Translations under genes and position numbers: made by a program
The notes under the pieces: generated by a model
What the model was told of the DNA's origin: nothing
The model's input: the letters and a program-made list of their open reading frames with translations, nothing else
Databases searched by the model: none
Shown: in pieces, positions 33,071 through 40,785 of the stretch
Layout: every line of letters starts with the position of its first letter
How positions within the stretch are numbered: position 1 is the stretch's first letter
Assembly: GCF_001742285.1 (NCBI RefSeq)
Contig: NZ_MIEK01000005.1
Coordinates: 21,488 to 85,487, forward strand
Source of the DNA: Enterococcus rivorum
Lineage (GTDB): Bacteria; Bacillota; Bacilli; Lactobacillales; Enterococcaceae
DNA: 64,000 bases
Direction: 5' to 3'

Positions 33071-33188
33071 TTCGGTTTCTTAATTAATCTTGTCCGGCTG
33101 AAGTTAAAAATATTCCAGGATATCCTTCTTAAAAGCGAATGATATTTAATGCCTGGTGAATGGCCAAACTAAAAATAACGAACTATAT
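33071..33188. other. Non-coding segment between two motif copies
   Basis: This 118-base stretch lies between motif copies at 33057 and 33188 and has no credible gene. ATAGTTCG at its left edge is inverted as CGAACTAT at its right edge, which would close the segment as a hairpin. It could be a non-coding cassette or a decayed one. Confidence 0.35.
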
Positions 33189-33217
33189 ATAAAAAATGAT
33201 CAGGGGGGATTAGAAGA

Positions 33218-33457
33218 ATGAAAATTGAGGAAGCGAAAATACAAAATTTTTCTGACATGAAAAAAAGGCAACAAGAGTTTGATATGCAACTTACAAATCT
33301 CATTACTCGTTTAAAAAAGGCACACAAGCACATGGAATCAAGTGACTATATGGAGTTGGCTTCAGATATTGAATTGTTTTCAATGACTTTTATTCAAATA
33401 TCAGAAGAGCTACGTTTAAAAGAATCTGTAAGAAAAATGTTAGCGACCTTAGAATAA
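33218..33457 (+). CDS. Small helical cassette-array protein
   Basis: 79 residues, almost entirely helical (KKRQQEFDMQLTNLITRLKK). GGGGGGA precedes the ATG. Motif copy at 33461 follows four bases after the stop. Unknown function. Confidence 0.5.
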   Translation: MKIEEAKIQNFSDMKKRQQEFDMQLTNLITRLKKAHKHMESSDYMELASDIELFSMTFIQISEELRLKESVRKMLATLE

Positions 33458-33492
33458 ATTATCAAAAAGGATCAATAACTTTAGGAGGAAAT

Positions 33493-33588
33493 ATGATGAA
33501 AAAACGTGCAAAATATCTAGCTCAACCTGGAAACATAACCGATGGATTTGACAAAGAAGAACAAGTCTTTTTAATTCTAGCTTATTAA
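33493..33588 (+). CDS. Tiny possible peptide at end of first array block
   Basis: 31 residues behind TAGGAGG, start MMKKRAKYLAQPGN, end FLILAY. It is the last frame following a motif copy in this block and may be a truncated cassette gene. A strong terminator follows. Confidence 0.35.
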   Translation: MMKKRAKYLAQPGNITDGFDKEEQVFLILAY

Positions 33589-33617
33589 ATCAAAAGCTGC
33601 TTTGAAAATCTTGTTGC

Positions 33618-33668
33618 TAAAATAAGCGATACCGTGTATCATATATGTAAGCGGTGTCGCTTATTTTT
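33618..33668 (+). terminator. Rho-independent terminator closing first array block
   Basis: AAATAAGCGATACCG and CGGTGTCGCTTATTT pair with one G-U and are followed by TTTT. A second hairpin, GCTCTTATACTA/TAGTATAAGAGC, lies at 33719-33749. Confidence 0.85.
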
Positions 33669-33776
33669 CAGAGAAAGGAGGTAATGAGAGTAACTTTTCC
33701 GCTTTTTTTAAATCAGAAAGCTCTTATACTATTCGCTTAGTATAAGAGCCAATGTAACAAAGTGTTCTTAGGAAAA

Positions 33777-33816
33777 TTTGCTACGATTAAAGTATATCAA
33801 ATTTAATGGTAGCAGA
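33777..33816. promoter_or_regulatory. Inverted repeat operator, TTTGCTAC type (site 3 of 3)
   Basis: TTTGCTACGATTAAA (33777-33791) and TTTAATGGTAGCAGA (33802-33816) are inverted with two mismatches around GTATATCAAA. It matches sites at 21540 and 29801 although the gene behind it belongs to family B, not family A. Confidence 0.75.
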
Positions 33817-33847
33817 CAATTCATTACAAGTTACCAGGAACGAGTAG

Positions 33848-34087
33848 GTGAATGAAGTGGAAATCAATCTAGACACTGATGATCTGATGGCAGCCACTGA
33901 AGCGAGTGTTAGATGGGGGAAAAATGAAGGGTATGTAAGACAGCAGTTTGTAAAGTACCCTGAAAAATTTAAAAAAGGAACAATTAGAAAATTTGGGAAA
34001 ACATATCTAATAACTCGTGAGGGGATGGAACATTTGGTAGGAATGACTGAGCTTGAAGCAAAAAATGAACGAAATAAGAGCAAGTAG
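33848..34087 (+). CDS. DNA-binding-like accessory protein, family B (short form)
   Basis: 79 residues from GTG 33848. It contains only the N-terminal domain shared with the 28168 and 38512 proteins (LMAATEASVRWGKNEGYV, YPEKFKKGTIRKFG, ITREGMEHLVGMTELEA) and stops where the others continue. It is followed by the TelA operon after about 30 bases, so it may regulate that operon from the palindromic promoter. Confidence 0.6.
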   Translation: MNEVEINLDTDDLMAATEASVRWGKNEGYVRQQFVKYPEKFKKGTIRKFGKTYLITREGMEHLVGMTELEAKNERNKSK

Positions 34088-34119
34088 GCTGTTAAAAATT
34101 AAAAAGGGAAGTGTATATT

Positions 34120-35226
34120 ATGGAAGAATTTACTTTTGGTACACCAAAAGAAGAATCAAAAGAAATTGAACAACTGCTTGAAGTTAACACTCAAACAGTG
34201 GAAGAGATCCAACTAACTGATTCACAAGTAGAAGCAATTACTAGCTTAAAAGAACAAATAGATATCAATGATGTTTTAGGAGTTATGAATTATGGTGGAG
34301 TTGAACAAAAAAAACTATCTGAATTCTCGGATCAAGCATTAGTAAAGGTGAAAAGCAATGAGTTAGGGGACGTTGGGAAAATAATTAATGAACTGGTAAC
34401 CGAACTAGAGAGCTTTTCTCCAGAAGAATCAGACAACATGTTTATAAAGCTTTTTAAACGTGGGAAGAATAAAGTGAATAGCATGTTAATCCAATTTGAA
34501 GATGTGAATAGTAATGTCGCACGTATTGTCAATAACTTAGAGGCTCACTATGTAACATTAACAAATGACATTATTAGCTTAGAGGAAATGTCTGAAGCAA
34601 ACAAATTATTCTACCAAAAATTGTCAGTCTATGTGGAAGCCGGTCAAGAAAAAATTAGCGAACTCAAATTGACTACTTTGCCGGAACTACAGCAAAAAGC
34701 CCAAAGCCAAGAGCAAGAAAGTTTAAATGCGCTCTCCGATTTTTCAGATAAGCTTGTCCAATTTGAAAAAAAGGTACATGATTTAGACATGACAAAAATG
34801 ATTAGTCAACAGATGGCCACACAAATCAGAATCATTCAAAATTCAAACAAGGCGATGGCCTACAAAATTCAGTCAACTATGAATAACACGATTCCTATGT
34901 GGAAACAGCAGATGGTGATTGCGTTATCGGCACAACATACTCTTTCGGCTATTGAGGCAGATAATGCTGTATCAGATATCACAAATGATCTGTTCAAAAA
35001 AAATGCTGAAAAAATCCACCATGTTTCTACTAAAGCAGCAGAATCGTCTGAAAAAAGCATTGTAGATATTGAAACATTAAAAGAAGTCAATGGTCAAACG
35101 ATACTAGCTTTAAAAGACATTCAACAAATCCGAGAAAAAGGGATTGAAAATCGCCAACTAGCGCAAGAAGAAATGGCGAAAATGAGAACAGAGTTAGCAC
35201 AAGCTTTGATAGATGTTTCAAAATAA
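34120..35226 (+). CDS. TelA-family protein (toxic anion resistance family)
   Basis: 368 residues from ATG 34120 (AAGGGAAG upstream). The long helical core with KLFKRGKNKVNSMLIQFEDV, DLDMTKMISQQMATQIRIIQ and the C-terminal GIENRQLAQEEMAKM is characteristic of the TelA/KlaA family (PF05816), found in tellurite resistance and in stress or phage-defence type ter clusters. It is cytoplasmic. It starts a three-gene operon with a membrane protein and a VWA lipoprotein, suggesting a membrane-stress or envelope role rather than simple tellurite resistance. Confidence 0.85.
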   Translation: MEEFTFGTPKEESKEIEQLLEVNTQTVEEIQLTDSQVEAITSLKEQIDINDVLGVMNYGGVEQKKLSEFSDQALVKVKSNELGDVGKIINELVTELESFSPEESDNMFIKLFKRGKNKVNSMLIQFEDVNSNVARIVNNLEAHYVTLTNDIISLEEMSEANKLFYQKLSVYVEAGQEKISELKLTTLPELQQKAQSQEQESLNALSDFSDKLVQFEKKVHDLDMTKMISQQMATQIRIIQNSNKAMAYKIQSTMNNTIPMWKQQMVIALSAQHTLSAIEADNAVSDITNDLFKKNAEKIHHVSTKAAESSEKSIVDIETLKEVNGQTILALKDIQQIREKGIENRQLAQEEMAKMRTELAQALIDVSK

Positions 35227-35238
35227 GGAGTGGTCCAA

Positions 35239-35922
35239 ATGAATGAGAAGAAGAACATTGTATTCCTTGTTCTAGGAGGAGTAAGTTTGATTGGGGGGCT
35301 ATTAATTCAATTCATGTTGCTTGATATTGATCAAGCAATTATAAACTATGGCTCTCGATCAGTGAGAATGTATCAAGTATTCTCTAAATCCCTGATTGGA
35401 TTGGCGTTTCTAATGATAGGCGTATTTATTTGGCTACAATTTAGAAAAAGAATGCAAACAGTTCATGTGATGAAAGAGAACGCAAAAAAAATTGAAATAG
35501 ATCCTTTTCATGAGGAAACTGAACTCGTAAATAAGTTAGCTAAACTAAGTATGAGTGAAGTTTATAGAGACTCTATTGTTAAAGCTCAGGATATGATTGA
35601 ACAAATAAACGATTGTATGAGTGATTTAAATGAATTACAGGAAAATAACGAGTATGAATTGTTGGATAAAATCAATGCTTCAATTGTTCAAGGAAAAATA
35701 CAAATATTTCAAAATACAAAAAGCATAATTAATAGAGTCACGGTTGCTGGTGACAAAAATGAAATCAATAAAAGGCTCTTAAATAGTGCTGATATTGTGC
35801 AACAAGTGAGAGTTCTTTTGAACGAAACGGTCAATTATTTAGATTCTAAGTCGCCGTCTACAAAAGCAGATTTAGATAATATGACTAAGGCTCTCCAAAC
35901 ATTAAACAAAACAATTGAGTAA
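35239..35922 (+). CDS. XpaC-like membrane protein, TelA partner
   Basis: 227 residues from ATG 35239 (AAGGAG eight bases upstream). Two N-terminal membrane helices (about 6-26 and 48-66) are followed by a helical cytoplasmic domain. Chromosomal TelA genes in Firmicutes are commonly preceded by XpaC-like membrane proteins with this topology, so a TelA membrane anchor is a reasonable guess. It follows telA by 12 bases. Confidence 0.6.
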   Translation: MNEKKNIVFLVLGGVSLIGGLLIQFMLLDIDQAIINYGSRSVRMYQVFSKSLIGLAFLMIGVFIWLQFRKRMQTVHVMKENAKKIEIDPFHEETELVNKLAKLSMSEVYRDSIVKAQDMIEQINDCMSDLNELQENNEYELLDKINASIVQGKIQIFQNTKSIINRVTVAGDKNEINKRLLNSADIVQQVRVLLNETVNYLDSKSPSTKADLDNMTKALQTLNKTIE

Positions 35923-35940
35923 TTTAAAGGAGAAGAGAGA

Positions 35941-37632
35941 ATGAAAAGAAAAGCGATAGTGCTTATGTGTGTAGTCAGTATTTTTTGTCTTGCAACTTTA
36001 GCAGGATGTTCTACTGGTAGTGATGGGAAGATTGAAAATGCTTCAGATAATATAAAGAAATTATCTGAAGCCGATGCAAAGACTGAACTGAAGAGTTATA
36101 TCAAAAAAATCAACCCTAAAAAAGCAACACCTAAGCGAGATATAGATAGTGGATCGATTGATAACAAAGCTGAGTTACCTCCTATTGATAAGACCTATCC
36201 ACTTTCAGTAGAAGGAACCAATCAATTGAATGCAGAGTTATTTGTTAGTCCTGAAAAAGCAGGCAGCGGAAAAGATGGATTGTTTAATGAACTAGCGGAA
36301 GAATTTAACAAGCAAAATAAAAAAATAGATGGAAAGACTGTGTCTGTTTCTATTAGACCTATGGCTTCAGGAACAGGATTGGATTATGTCGAAAGTGACA
36401 CCTATACTCCAGATGGTTACACTCCATCAAATCAATTATGGGGGAAAATGTTAGAGTCAAACGGTACAGGTATTACAACTGTAGCTGATCGAACTATAGG
36501 GAACACGGGAGGACTTCTCATGAAGGAGTCTACTTACAATCAGATTACAGAGAAATATAAGGAAGTCACAGTTGATTCACTCGTGAAATCTGTAATCGAT
36601 GACGATTTGTTGCTTGGATATACAAATCCTTATACCTCGTCAACAGGTCTTAGCTTACTAACACAACTAATGTATCACTTTGATAGTGAAAATCCATTGA
36701 GCGAAAAATCAGTAGAATCGTTAAAAGCGTTTCAAAAAGATTTACCGTCAACATTGTATAATACCCTTCAGCTAAGAGAAGTAGCCAAAAATGGAACAGT
36801 TGATATTCTGTCTATTAGTTATCAGACGTATATTAATACACCTGAATTTAAACAATACAAATATGTTCCATTAGGCATACGCCAAGATTCACCTATGTAT
36901 AGCTTAAATGCTACAACTGCTGAAAAACGTCAGGTAGTTGAGGAATTTACAAAGTTTATTCAAGAAAAATCAAATCAAGAAAAGGCGTCAGACTATGGCT
37001 TTAATCAATTAGATGATTATGAGTATCAGACAAATCCTATTGATGGAGCAACAATTACCTCTATTCAAAAACTATGGAAAGAGAATAAAAATGGTGGTAA
37101 ACCGATTATTGCTGTTTTTGTTGCAGATGTTTCCGGTTCAATGGACGGTTCTCCTATACAATCACTGAAGCAATCCCTGTTGAATAGTAGTAAATACATT
37201 GGCGATGATGCCTTTGTGGGATTGGTGTCATATAGTTCAGATGTTACAATCGAATTGCCAATTGAAAGAATGAATTCAAAGCAACGGAGTTATTTTACTG
37301 GAGCAGTTAAAGGATTAACTGCGGATGGTGGAACTGCAACATATGACGGAACATTGGTTGCTTTAGATATGGTGCAACAAAAGTTGAAAGAAATTCCAGA
37401 TGCACGTCCAATTATTTTTGTTTTATCGGATGGTGAAACAAATGAGGGTTATAGTTTTAACAAAGCAGCACCAATTATCAAAAGCCTAAGCGTTTCAGTA
37501 AATACCATCGGATATAATGCGCAACTGGAGGAACTTAAAAAACTATCAACGATCAATGAGAGTGCGACAATCAACGCAGATAACGATGATGTTGTCTATC
37601 AGTTGAAACAGCTATTTAATGCTGAATTATAG
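35941..37632 (+). CDS. Lipoprotein with substrate-binding-like and von Willebrand A domains
   Basis: 563 residues with a lipoprotein signal (LAGC near residue 23). The region at about 80-360 resembles an extracellular solute-binding protein (FNELAEEFNKQNK, YTNPYTSSTGLSLLTQLMYH). The C-terminal 180 residues form a VWA domain with a complete MIDAS: DVSGSM at about 396, a Thr in DGGTATYDG, and Asp in LSDGETNEG. VWA domains bind proteins through a metal ion. It is last in the TelA operon, giving a cytoplasmic-membrane-surface chain of three proteins. Confidence 0.85.
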   Translation: MKRKAIVLMCVVSIFCLATLAGCSTGSDGKIENASDNIKKLSEADAKTELKSYIKKINPKKATPKRDIDSGSIDNKAELPPIDKTYPLSVEGTNQLNAELFVSPEKAGSGKDGLFNELAEEFNKQNKKIDGKTVSVSIRPMASGTGLDYVESDTYTPDGYTPSNQLWGKMLESNGTGITTVADRTIGNTGGLLMKESTYNQITEKYKEVTVDSLVKSVIDDDLLLGYTNPYTSSTGLSLLTQLMYHFDSENPLSEKSVESLKAFQKDLPSTLYNTLQLREVAKNGTVDILSISYQTYINTPEFKQYKYVPLGIRQDSPMYSLNATTAEKRQVVEEFTKFIQEKSNQEKASDYGFNQLDDYEYQTNPIDGATITSIQKLWKENKNGGKPIIAVFVADVSGSMDGSPIQSLKQSLLNSSKYIGDDAFVGLVSYSSDVTIELPIERMNSKQRSYFTGAVKGLTADGGTATYDGTLVALDMVQQKLKEIPDARPIIFVLSDGETNEGYSFNKAAPIIKSLSVSVNTIGYNAQLEELKKLSTINESATINADNDDVVYQLKQLFNAEL

Positions 37633-37651
37633 GCCAAATTAGCATTATTCA

Positions 37652-37690
37652 AGGCTAGAACAGACTTGCTCTAGCCTTGTTTTTTGCTCA
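37652..37690 (+). terminator. Rho-independent terminator after TelA operon
   Basis: AAGGCTAGA and TCTAGCCTT pair around an eight-base loop and are followed by GTTTTTT. Confidence 0.9.
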
Positions 37691-37716
37691 ACTAATTTGA
37701 AAAGGAGCCAACGATT

Positions 37717-38406
37717 ATGGAAAAAATTCATAGAGAAATGCCTGAATTATCTTCAGAGTTAAGACAGAGTATTATAAAAATGCCGAAAGTTATTCGTGAA
37801 TGTAGCGGTGTTAGTATATATGGGAAACGAATTAAAAGTATTATTTATACAATGGATGTAGCAGTTATTGCAAATAATGATGCAGATGCGGTTTTAGCTG
37901 TGTATCCGTGGACACCAAACACACGTATATTAAGTGCAATCTCACAAGTAGCTCAGGTGCCGATTTTAGCAGGCATAGGGGGCGGTTTAACATCAGGAAA
38001 TCGTTCTTCACGTTTAGGAACATTCGCTGAGGAACATGGAGCGTATGGAGTAGTATTAAACGGTCCAAGTGATTTAGGAACAATTGAAGTGGTAAATGAA
38101 GCTGTAGATATTCCTATTATTTATACTGTTGTAAATGATAAACGTGATCTTCATAAGTTGGTAGCAGCTGGAGTAGATATATTTAATGTCGCTGGTGGTA
38201 AAAATACAGCACAATTAGTAAAGTGGATCAGGGAAAGCTTTCCAACTTTTCCAATCATTGCTTCTGGTGGAAAAACAGATGAACAAATTAGAGAAACAAT
38301 TGAAGCAGGAGCAAATGCTATTACCTACACGACTTATGGGAAAACAGAAAGCTATTTTCAAGAAAAAATGGAGTCTTATAGAGATCAGGCAAGCCCCGAA
38401 GAGTAG
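37717..38406 (+). CDS. TIM-barrel protein of unknown substrate
   Basis: 229 residues with alternating strand-helix units ending in IIASGGKTDEQIRETIEAG, a glycine-rich phosphate-binding type loop as in NanE- and ThiG-like barrels. The segment AGIGGGLTSGNRSSRLG near residue 90 is another Gly-rich loop. Proteins like this are often labelled hydrolase without evidence. AAAAGGAG precedes the ATG. It follows the TelA operon behind a terminator, so the two may still be related functionally. Confidence 0.7.
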   Translation: MEKIHREMPELSSELRQSIIKMPKVIRECSGVSIYGKRIKSIIYTMDVAVIANNDADAVLAVYPWTPNTRILSAISQVAQVPILAGIGGGLTSGNRSSRLGTFAEEHGAYGVVLNGPSDLGTIEVVNEAVDIPIIYTVVNDKRDLHKLVAAGVDIFNVAGGKNTAQLVKWIRESFPTFPIIASGGKTDEQIRETIEAGANAITYTTYGKTESYFQEKMESYRDQASPEE

Positions 38407-38444
38407 AGATGCTTTCATATCATGAGTTGTATAAAATTTAAAAA

Positions 38445-38497
38445 TTGATTTGAAACATCATTTAATGTATAATTACTCTATACATTAAATGATGTTT
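38445..38497 (+). promoter_or_regulatory. Promoter with a perfect 19-bp inverted repeat
   Basis: TTGATT (38445-38450), 17 bases, TATAAT (38468-38473). AAACATCATTTAATGTATA (38453-38471) is perfectly inverted at 38479-38497 around seven bases. It sits 15 bases before the start of the 38512 gene; occupancy would block the -10 box. Confidence 0.85.
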
Positions 38498-38511
38498 TTT
38501 GAGGGGGATTT

Positions 38512-39171
38512 ATGATTAATATTACTGATTTAGGTCTAATGACTTTTTCACGAGCTAGTGAGCAATGGGGAAAAGAGAGAACTTATGTCTTGCAGCAACA
38601 CAGGAAACACCCACAAAAATTTTTACCAGGATCAGTGGCCTATTTAAATGGTGGGAAAACAAAAGGAACCTGGGTGATTACTCGTGAAGGAATGGAACAT
38701 TTAACTGGCCAAACGGCTGCTGAAGCAGCCAACGAATTATGGCAAGTAGTATCTTTGAAGGACTTTAACAAAGTACAAGAACATTTCACAACAACTGAAA
38801 AGGAGGCAATTGAGAAATTGCTACAATTAATCGATGCCTATACGGTGGATACAAAAACTTTACCTTTTAAAGAGCGCAAATTAGATTTTATAGATCCACA
38901 AAAAAAGAATTATGGCATTAAGTTACCAGGTGGCATGATTTTCTACTATACAAATGTTAGAAAAGGAAATCTTCCCGATATTTTCCATCAAGGTGGGTTT
39001 ACAGCTGAAAGAAGAGGTAGTTACTTTCTTGTGAAAGATAAAAAAGAATTTGAGATTGCACAAATTTATTTATCTGGAGAGATCGAATTATTTTACTCAG
39101 ATACGCCAAGTAACGTAAAAAATGACTTAGAGATAATTTCAACTAAGATCAAACGATATGCTGAAGACTAA
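38512..39171 (+). CDS. DNA-binding-like accessory protein, family B (219 aa form)
   Basis: 219 residues, the longest of three paralogues (28168, 33848). The N-terminal domain (ITDLGLMTFSRASEQWGKE, KHPQKFLPGSVAYL, ITREGMEHLTGQTAAEA) is shared; a middle segment shared with 28168 contains a KNYGIKLPGGMIFYY element, and a C-terminal domain is unique. GAGGGGGA precedes the ATG. The perfect palindrome over its promoter argues for autoregulation. Confidence 0.6.
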   Translation: MINITDLGLMTFSRASEQWGKERTYVLQQHRKHPQKFLPGSVAYLNGGKTKGTWVITREGMEHLTGQTAAEAANELWQVVSLKDFNKVQEHFTTTEKEAIEKLLQLIDAYTVDTKTLPFKERKLDFIDPQKKNYGIKLPGGMIFYYTNVRKGNLPDIFHQGGFTAERRGSYFLVKDKKEFEIAQIYLSGEIELFYSDTPSNVKNDLEIISTKIKRYAED

Positions 39172-39194
39172 TTAGGATCTAGCAAGGCAGTCTC

Positions 39195-39223
39195 TTGTCA
39201 AGTTGTACAATTTGTAGTACGAT
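39195..39223 (+). promoter_or_regulatory. axe-txe promoter and operator
   Basis: TTGTCA (39195-39200), 17 bases, TACGAT (39218-39223). TTGTACAATTTG in the spacer recurs twice as TTGTACAAT upstream of the next gene block (39829-39849), suggesting a common operator. Confidence 0.65.
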
Positions 39224-39249
39224 TAATTCTGAAAGTGAGGGATAGTGTG

Positions 39250-39504
39250 ATGGAAGCAACTACCTATAGTAATTTTAGACAAAATCTAAAGGATTACATG
39301 GATCAAGTAAACGATGATGCAGATTCATTGATCGTTACGTCAAAGGATGATAAAAACATTGTTGTTATGGCACAATCGGATTATGACAACTTGATGGAAA
39401 ACTTTTATCTAATGTCGAGTGAGGCAAACAGAGAAAAAATAGATCAAGCCATTAAAGAACTTGATGAAGGAAAATATACGTCTCTTTCTCTGGAGGATAT
39501 TTAA
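39250..39504 (+). CDS. axe: Axe/YefM-family antitoxin
   Basis: 84 residues from ATG 39250. The N-terminal part (TTYSNFRQNLKDYMDQV, LIVTSKDDKNIVVMAQSDYD) is the Phd/YefM fold that binds the operator, and the C-terminal segment (KIDQAIKELDEGKYTSLSLE) wraps and neutralises the toxin. Its stop overlaps the toxin start by one base. Axe-Txe is a well-known plasmid stabilisation pair of Enterococcus faecium; the match here is from memory of the family. Confidence 0.9.
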   Translation: MEATTYSNFRQNLKDYMDQVNDDADSLIVTSKDDKNIVVMAQSDYDNLMENFYLMSSEANREKIDQAIKELDEGKYTSLSLEDI

Positions 39505-39764
39505 TGGAATTACGATGGTCCGACCAGGCATTAGAAGATCTAAAATATTGGAAAAAAAATGATAGTACAAAGGTTTCCCGAATTAAGCGGCTGTTAAGCA
39601 ATATTTTAGAGACACCTTATGAGGGATTGGGCAAACCAGAGCCTTTAAAATTCCAATGGAGTGGCTATTGGTCAAGAAGAATAAATAGCGAACACAGGCT
39701 CATTTATCGATGTGAAAAGACGTATGTTGAGATTGTATCTTGCCGTTTTCATTACACAAAATAG
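39504..39764 (+). CDS. txe: Txe/YoeB-family ribosome-dependent mRNA endonuclease toxin
   Basis: 86 residues with the YoeB/Txe pattern: LRWSDQALEDLKYWKKND, LLSNILETPYEGLGKPEPLK, WSRRINSEHRLIYR and the C-terminal CRFHY with the catalytic His-Tyr pair. The toxin cleaves mRNA at the ribosome when the labile antitoxin is lost, killing plasmid-free cells. Translationally coupled to axe and followed by a terminator. Confidence 0.93.
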   Translation: MELRWSDQALEDLKYWKKNDSTKVSRIKRLLSNILETPYEGLGKPEPLKFQWSGYWSRRINSEHRLIYRCEKTYVEIVSCRFHYTK

Positions 39765-39765
39765 A

Positions 39766-39800
39766 AAGCACTTGGTTGTTGAAACCAGGTGTTTTTTTCG
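39766..39800 (+). terminator. Rho-independent terminator after txe
   Basis: CACTTGGTT and AACCAGGTG pair around a short loop, followed by TTTTTT. Confidence 0.88.
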
Positions 39801-39881
39801 TCAATAAAAGGAGTTTTTACTTGTTTGTTTGTACAATATGTTGTACAATTTGTGTAAGATATCAGATTGGAGGGGAAGAAT

Positions 39882-40082
39882 GTGAATCCACTAATTTTAA
39901 CAGATGCTGAAGCTAATTATTTATCTGGTTTATTGAAAAATGAAACAGTGAAAAATCAAGCTATCATGCGTAAAAACAATGATTTAAAAGGTTTTTTTGA
40001 AGAAAATAACAAAATGAATGGTAGTATCGGAAGGAAAATTACAAATAGTCTCAAAAAAGATCGGCAAAAAAGGAGAGATTAA
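39882..40082 (+). CDS. Small cassette-array protein, second block
   Basis: 66 residues from GTG 39882 with GGAGGGG upstream. Helical and basic at the end; the C-terminus NSLKKDRQKRRD is partly encoded by the motif copy at 40050. The upstream region carries two TTGTACAAT elements, possibly shared with the axe operator. Unknown function. Confidence 0.5.
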   Translation: MNPLILTDAEANYLSGLLKNETVKNQAIMRKNNDLKGFFEENNKMNGSIGRKITNSLKKDRQKRRD

Positions 40083-40084
40083 TA

Positions 40085-40375
40085 ATGGAATTAGAAGATA
40101 GACAAGAAAAAGAATCAGTTTCCAGCTCTCAACGTCAGGCATTTTCAATGATGGGGGAAATATATCATGATCAAATCGTTTTAGAAAATGAACTAAAAAA
40201 TATGTCAAAAGAAGACAAATATCAATTAAAGAAGTTTCTATCTACAAAAAAAAGTAAGGACATTTTGATTCAAACAATGGATGGCTCACTGGAAGAATTA
40301 GAGAGAGTTTATGGAAAAGAGAATGTAAAAAACTTCTCAAAAAGGATCAAGCATAAAGGAGGAAAAAATGTGTAG
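40085..40375 (+). CDS. Cassette-array protein, paralogue of the 31671 protein
   Basis: 96 residues. The segment DQIVLENELKNMSKEDKYQL, then SLEELERVYGKENVKNFSKR, matches the protein at 31671 nearly throughout. The C-terminal extension (KHKGGKNV) is encoded from the motif copy at 40336. GGAGAG precedes the ATG. Unknown function. Confidence 0.6.
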   Translation: MELEDRQEKESVSSSQRQAFSMMGEIYHDQIVLENELKNMSKEDKYQLKKFLSTKKSKDILIQTMDGSLEELERVYGKENVKNFSKRIKHKGGKNV

Positions 40376-40391
40376 AAAGGAAGGAGCTAAC

Positions 40392-40610
40392 ATGAAAAAA
40401 GATGAGATAAAAAATGAAATGCTCCAGCTGGCAGAATATATCTCTGGCAGTAAGGAAATTACGGATTTAGCAATAATCGGAACGATTGACTGTATTTTTA
40501 ATAAAAGATTTCCTGTTGGAGTTACAACAAAAAAATTACAAAAAGAATTTTTTAAACTGGATAGAAAAGAACAAAAAGAGTTGTTAATCGAGTTTTTGCA
40601 AATGTTATGA
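40392..40610 (+). CDS. Small helical cassette-array protein
   Basis: 72 residues from ATG 40392 (AAGGAGC upstream; the ATG at 40368 lies within the preceding gene). Basic and helical (TKKLQKEFFKLDRKEQKELL). A hairpin GACACAAT/ATTGTGTC follows the stop. Unknown function. Confidence 0.5.
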   Translation: MKKDEIKNEMLQLAEYISGSKEITDLAIIGTIDCIFNKRFPVGVTTKKLQKEFFKLDRKEQKELLIEFLQML

Positions 40611-40712
40611 ATGTGACACAATCGGATTGTGTCGCATTCGTAAATTCATATGAATTCAAGTGGCTCTAAGGGTGACAGACGATGATGACCAGGTCCTTTT
40701 TTTGTTGTTGTT

Positions 40713-40756
40713 TTGAATAAGACTTAATACATGATATAATAGATTTAAGTCTTATT
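40713..40756 (+). promoter_or_regulatory. Promoter of recombinase with perfect 12-bp inverted repeat
   Basis: TTGAAT (40713-40718), 16 bases, TATAAT (40735-40740) with TGA before it. AATAAGACTTAA (40716-40727) and TTAAGTCTTATT (40745-40756) are perfect inverted copies bracketing the -10 box. Confidence 0.8.
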
Positions 40757-40785
40757 TAGAAAAAGATAGAAAAAGAGGGATTTTT

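Larger units (their letters stand above)
30844..33474 (+). repeat. Recurring gene-junction motif CTCAAAAAGGATCA, first block (10 copies)
   Basis: Copies at 30844, 31373, 31634, 31878, 32114, 32347, 32808, 33057, 33188 and 33461. Each is 13-15 bases with core AAAAAGGAT (variants AAAAGGTAT, AAAAAGGGAT, AAAAAATGAT) and stands at the end of one tiny gene and just before the ribosome binding site of the next. The genes between them are unrelated. Most junctions carry a separate AGGAGG-like site downstream, so the motif is not the ribosome binding site. Confidence 0.75.

Noticed and set aside
30844..33474. CRISPR array
   Set aside because: The repeated motif is only 13-15 bases, spacing is 80-530 bases, and the intervals are genes; no cas genes were seen.
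33684..33739. 18-residue frame after GAAAGGAGG
   Set aside because: It has a good ribosome site but runs into a hairpin and resembles nothing; too short to support as a gene or leader peptide.
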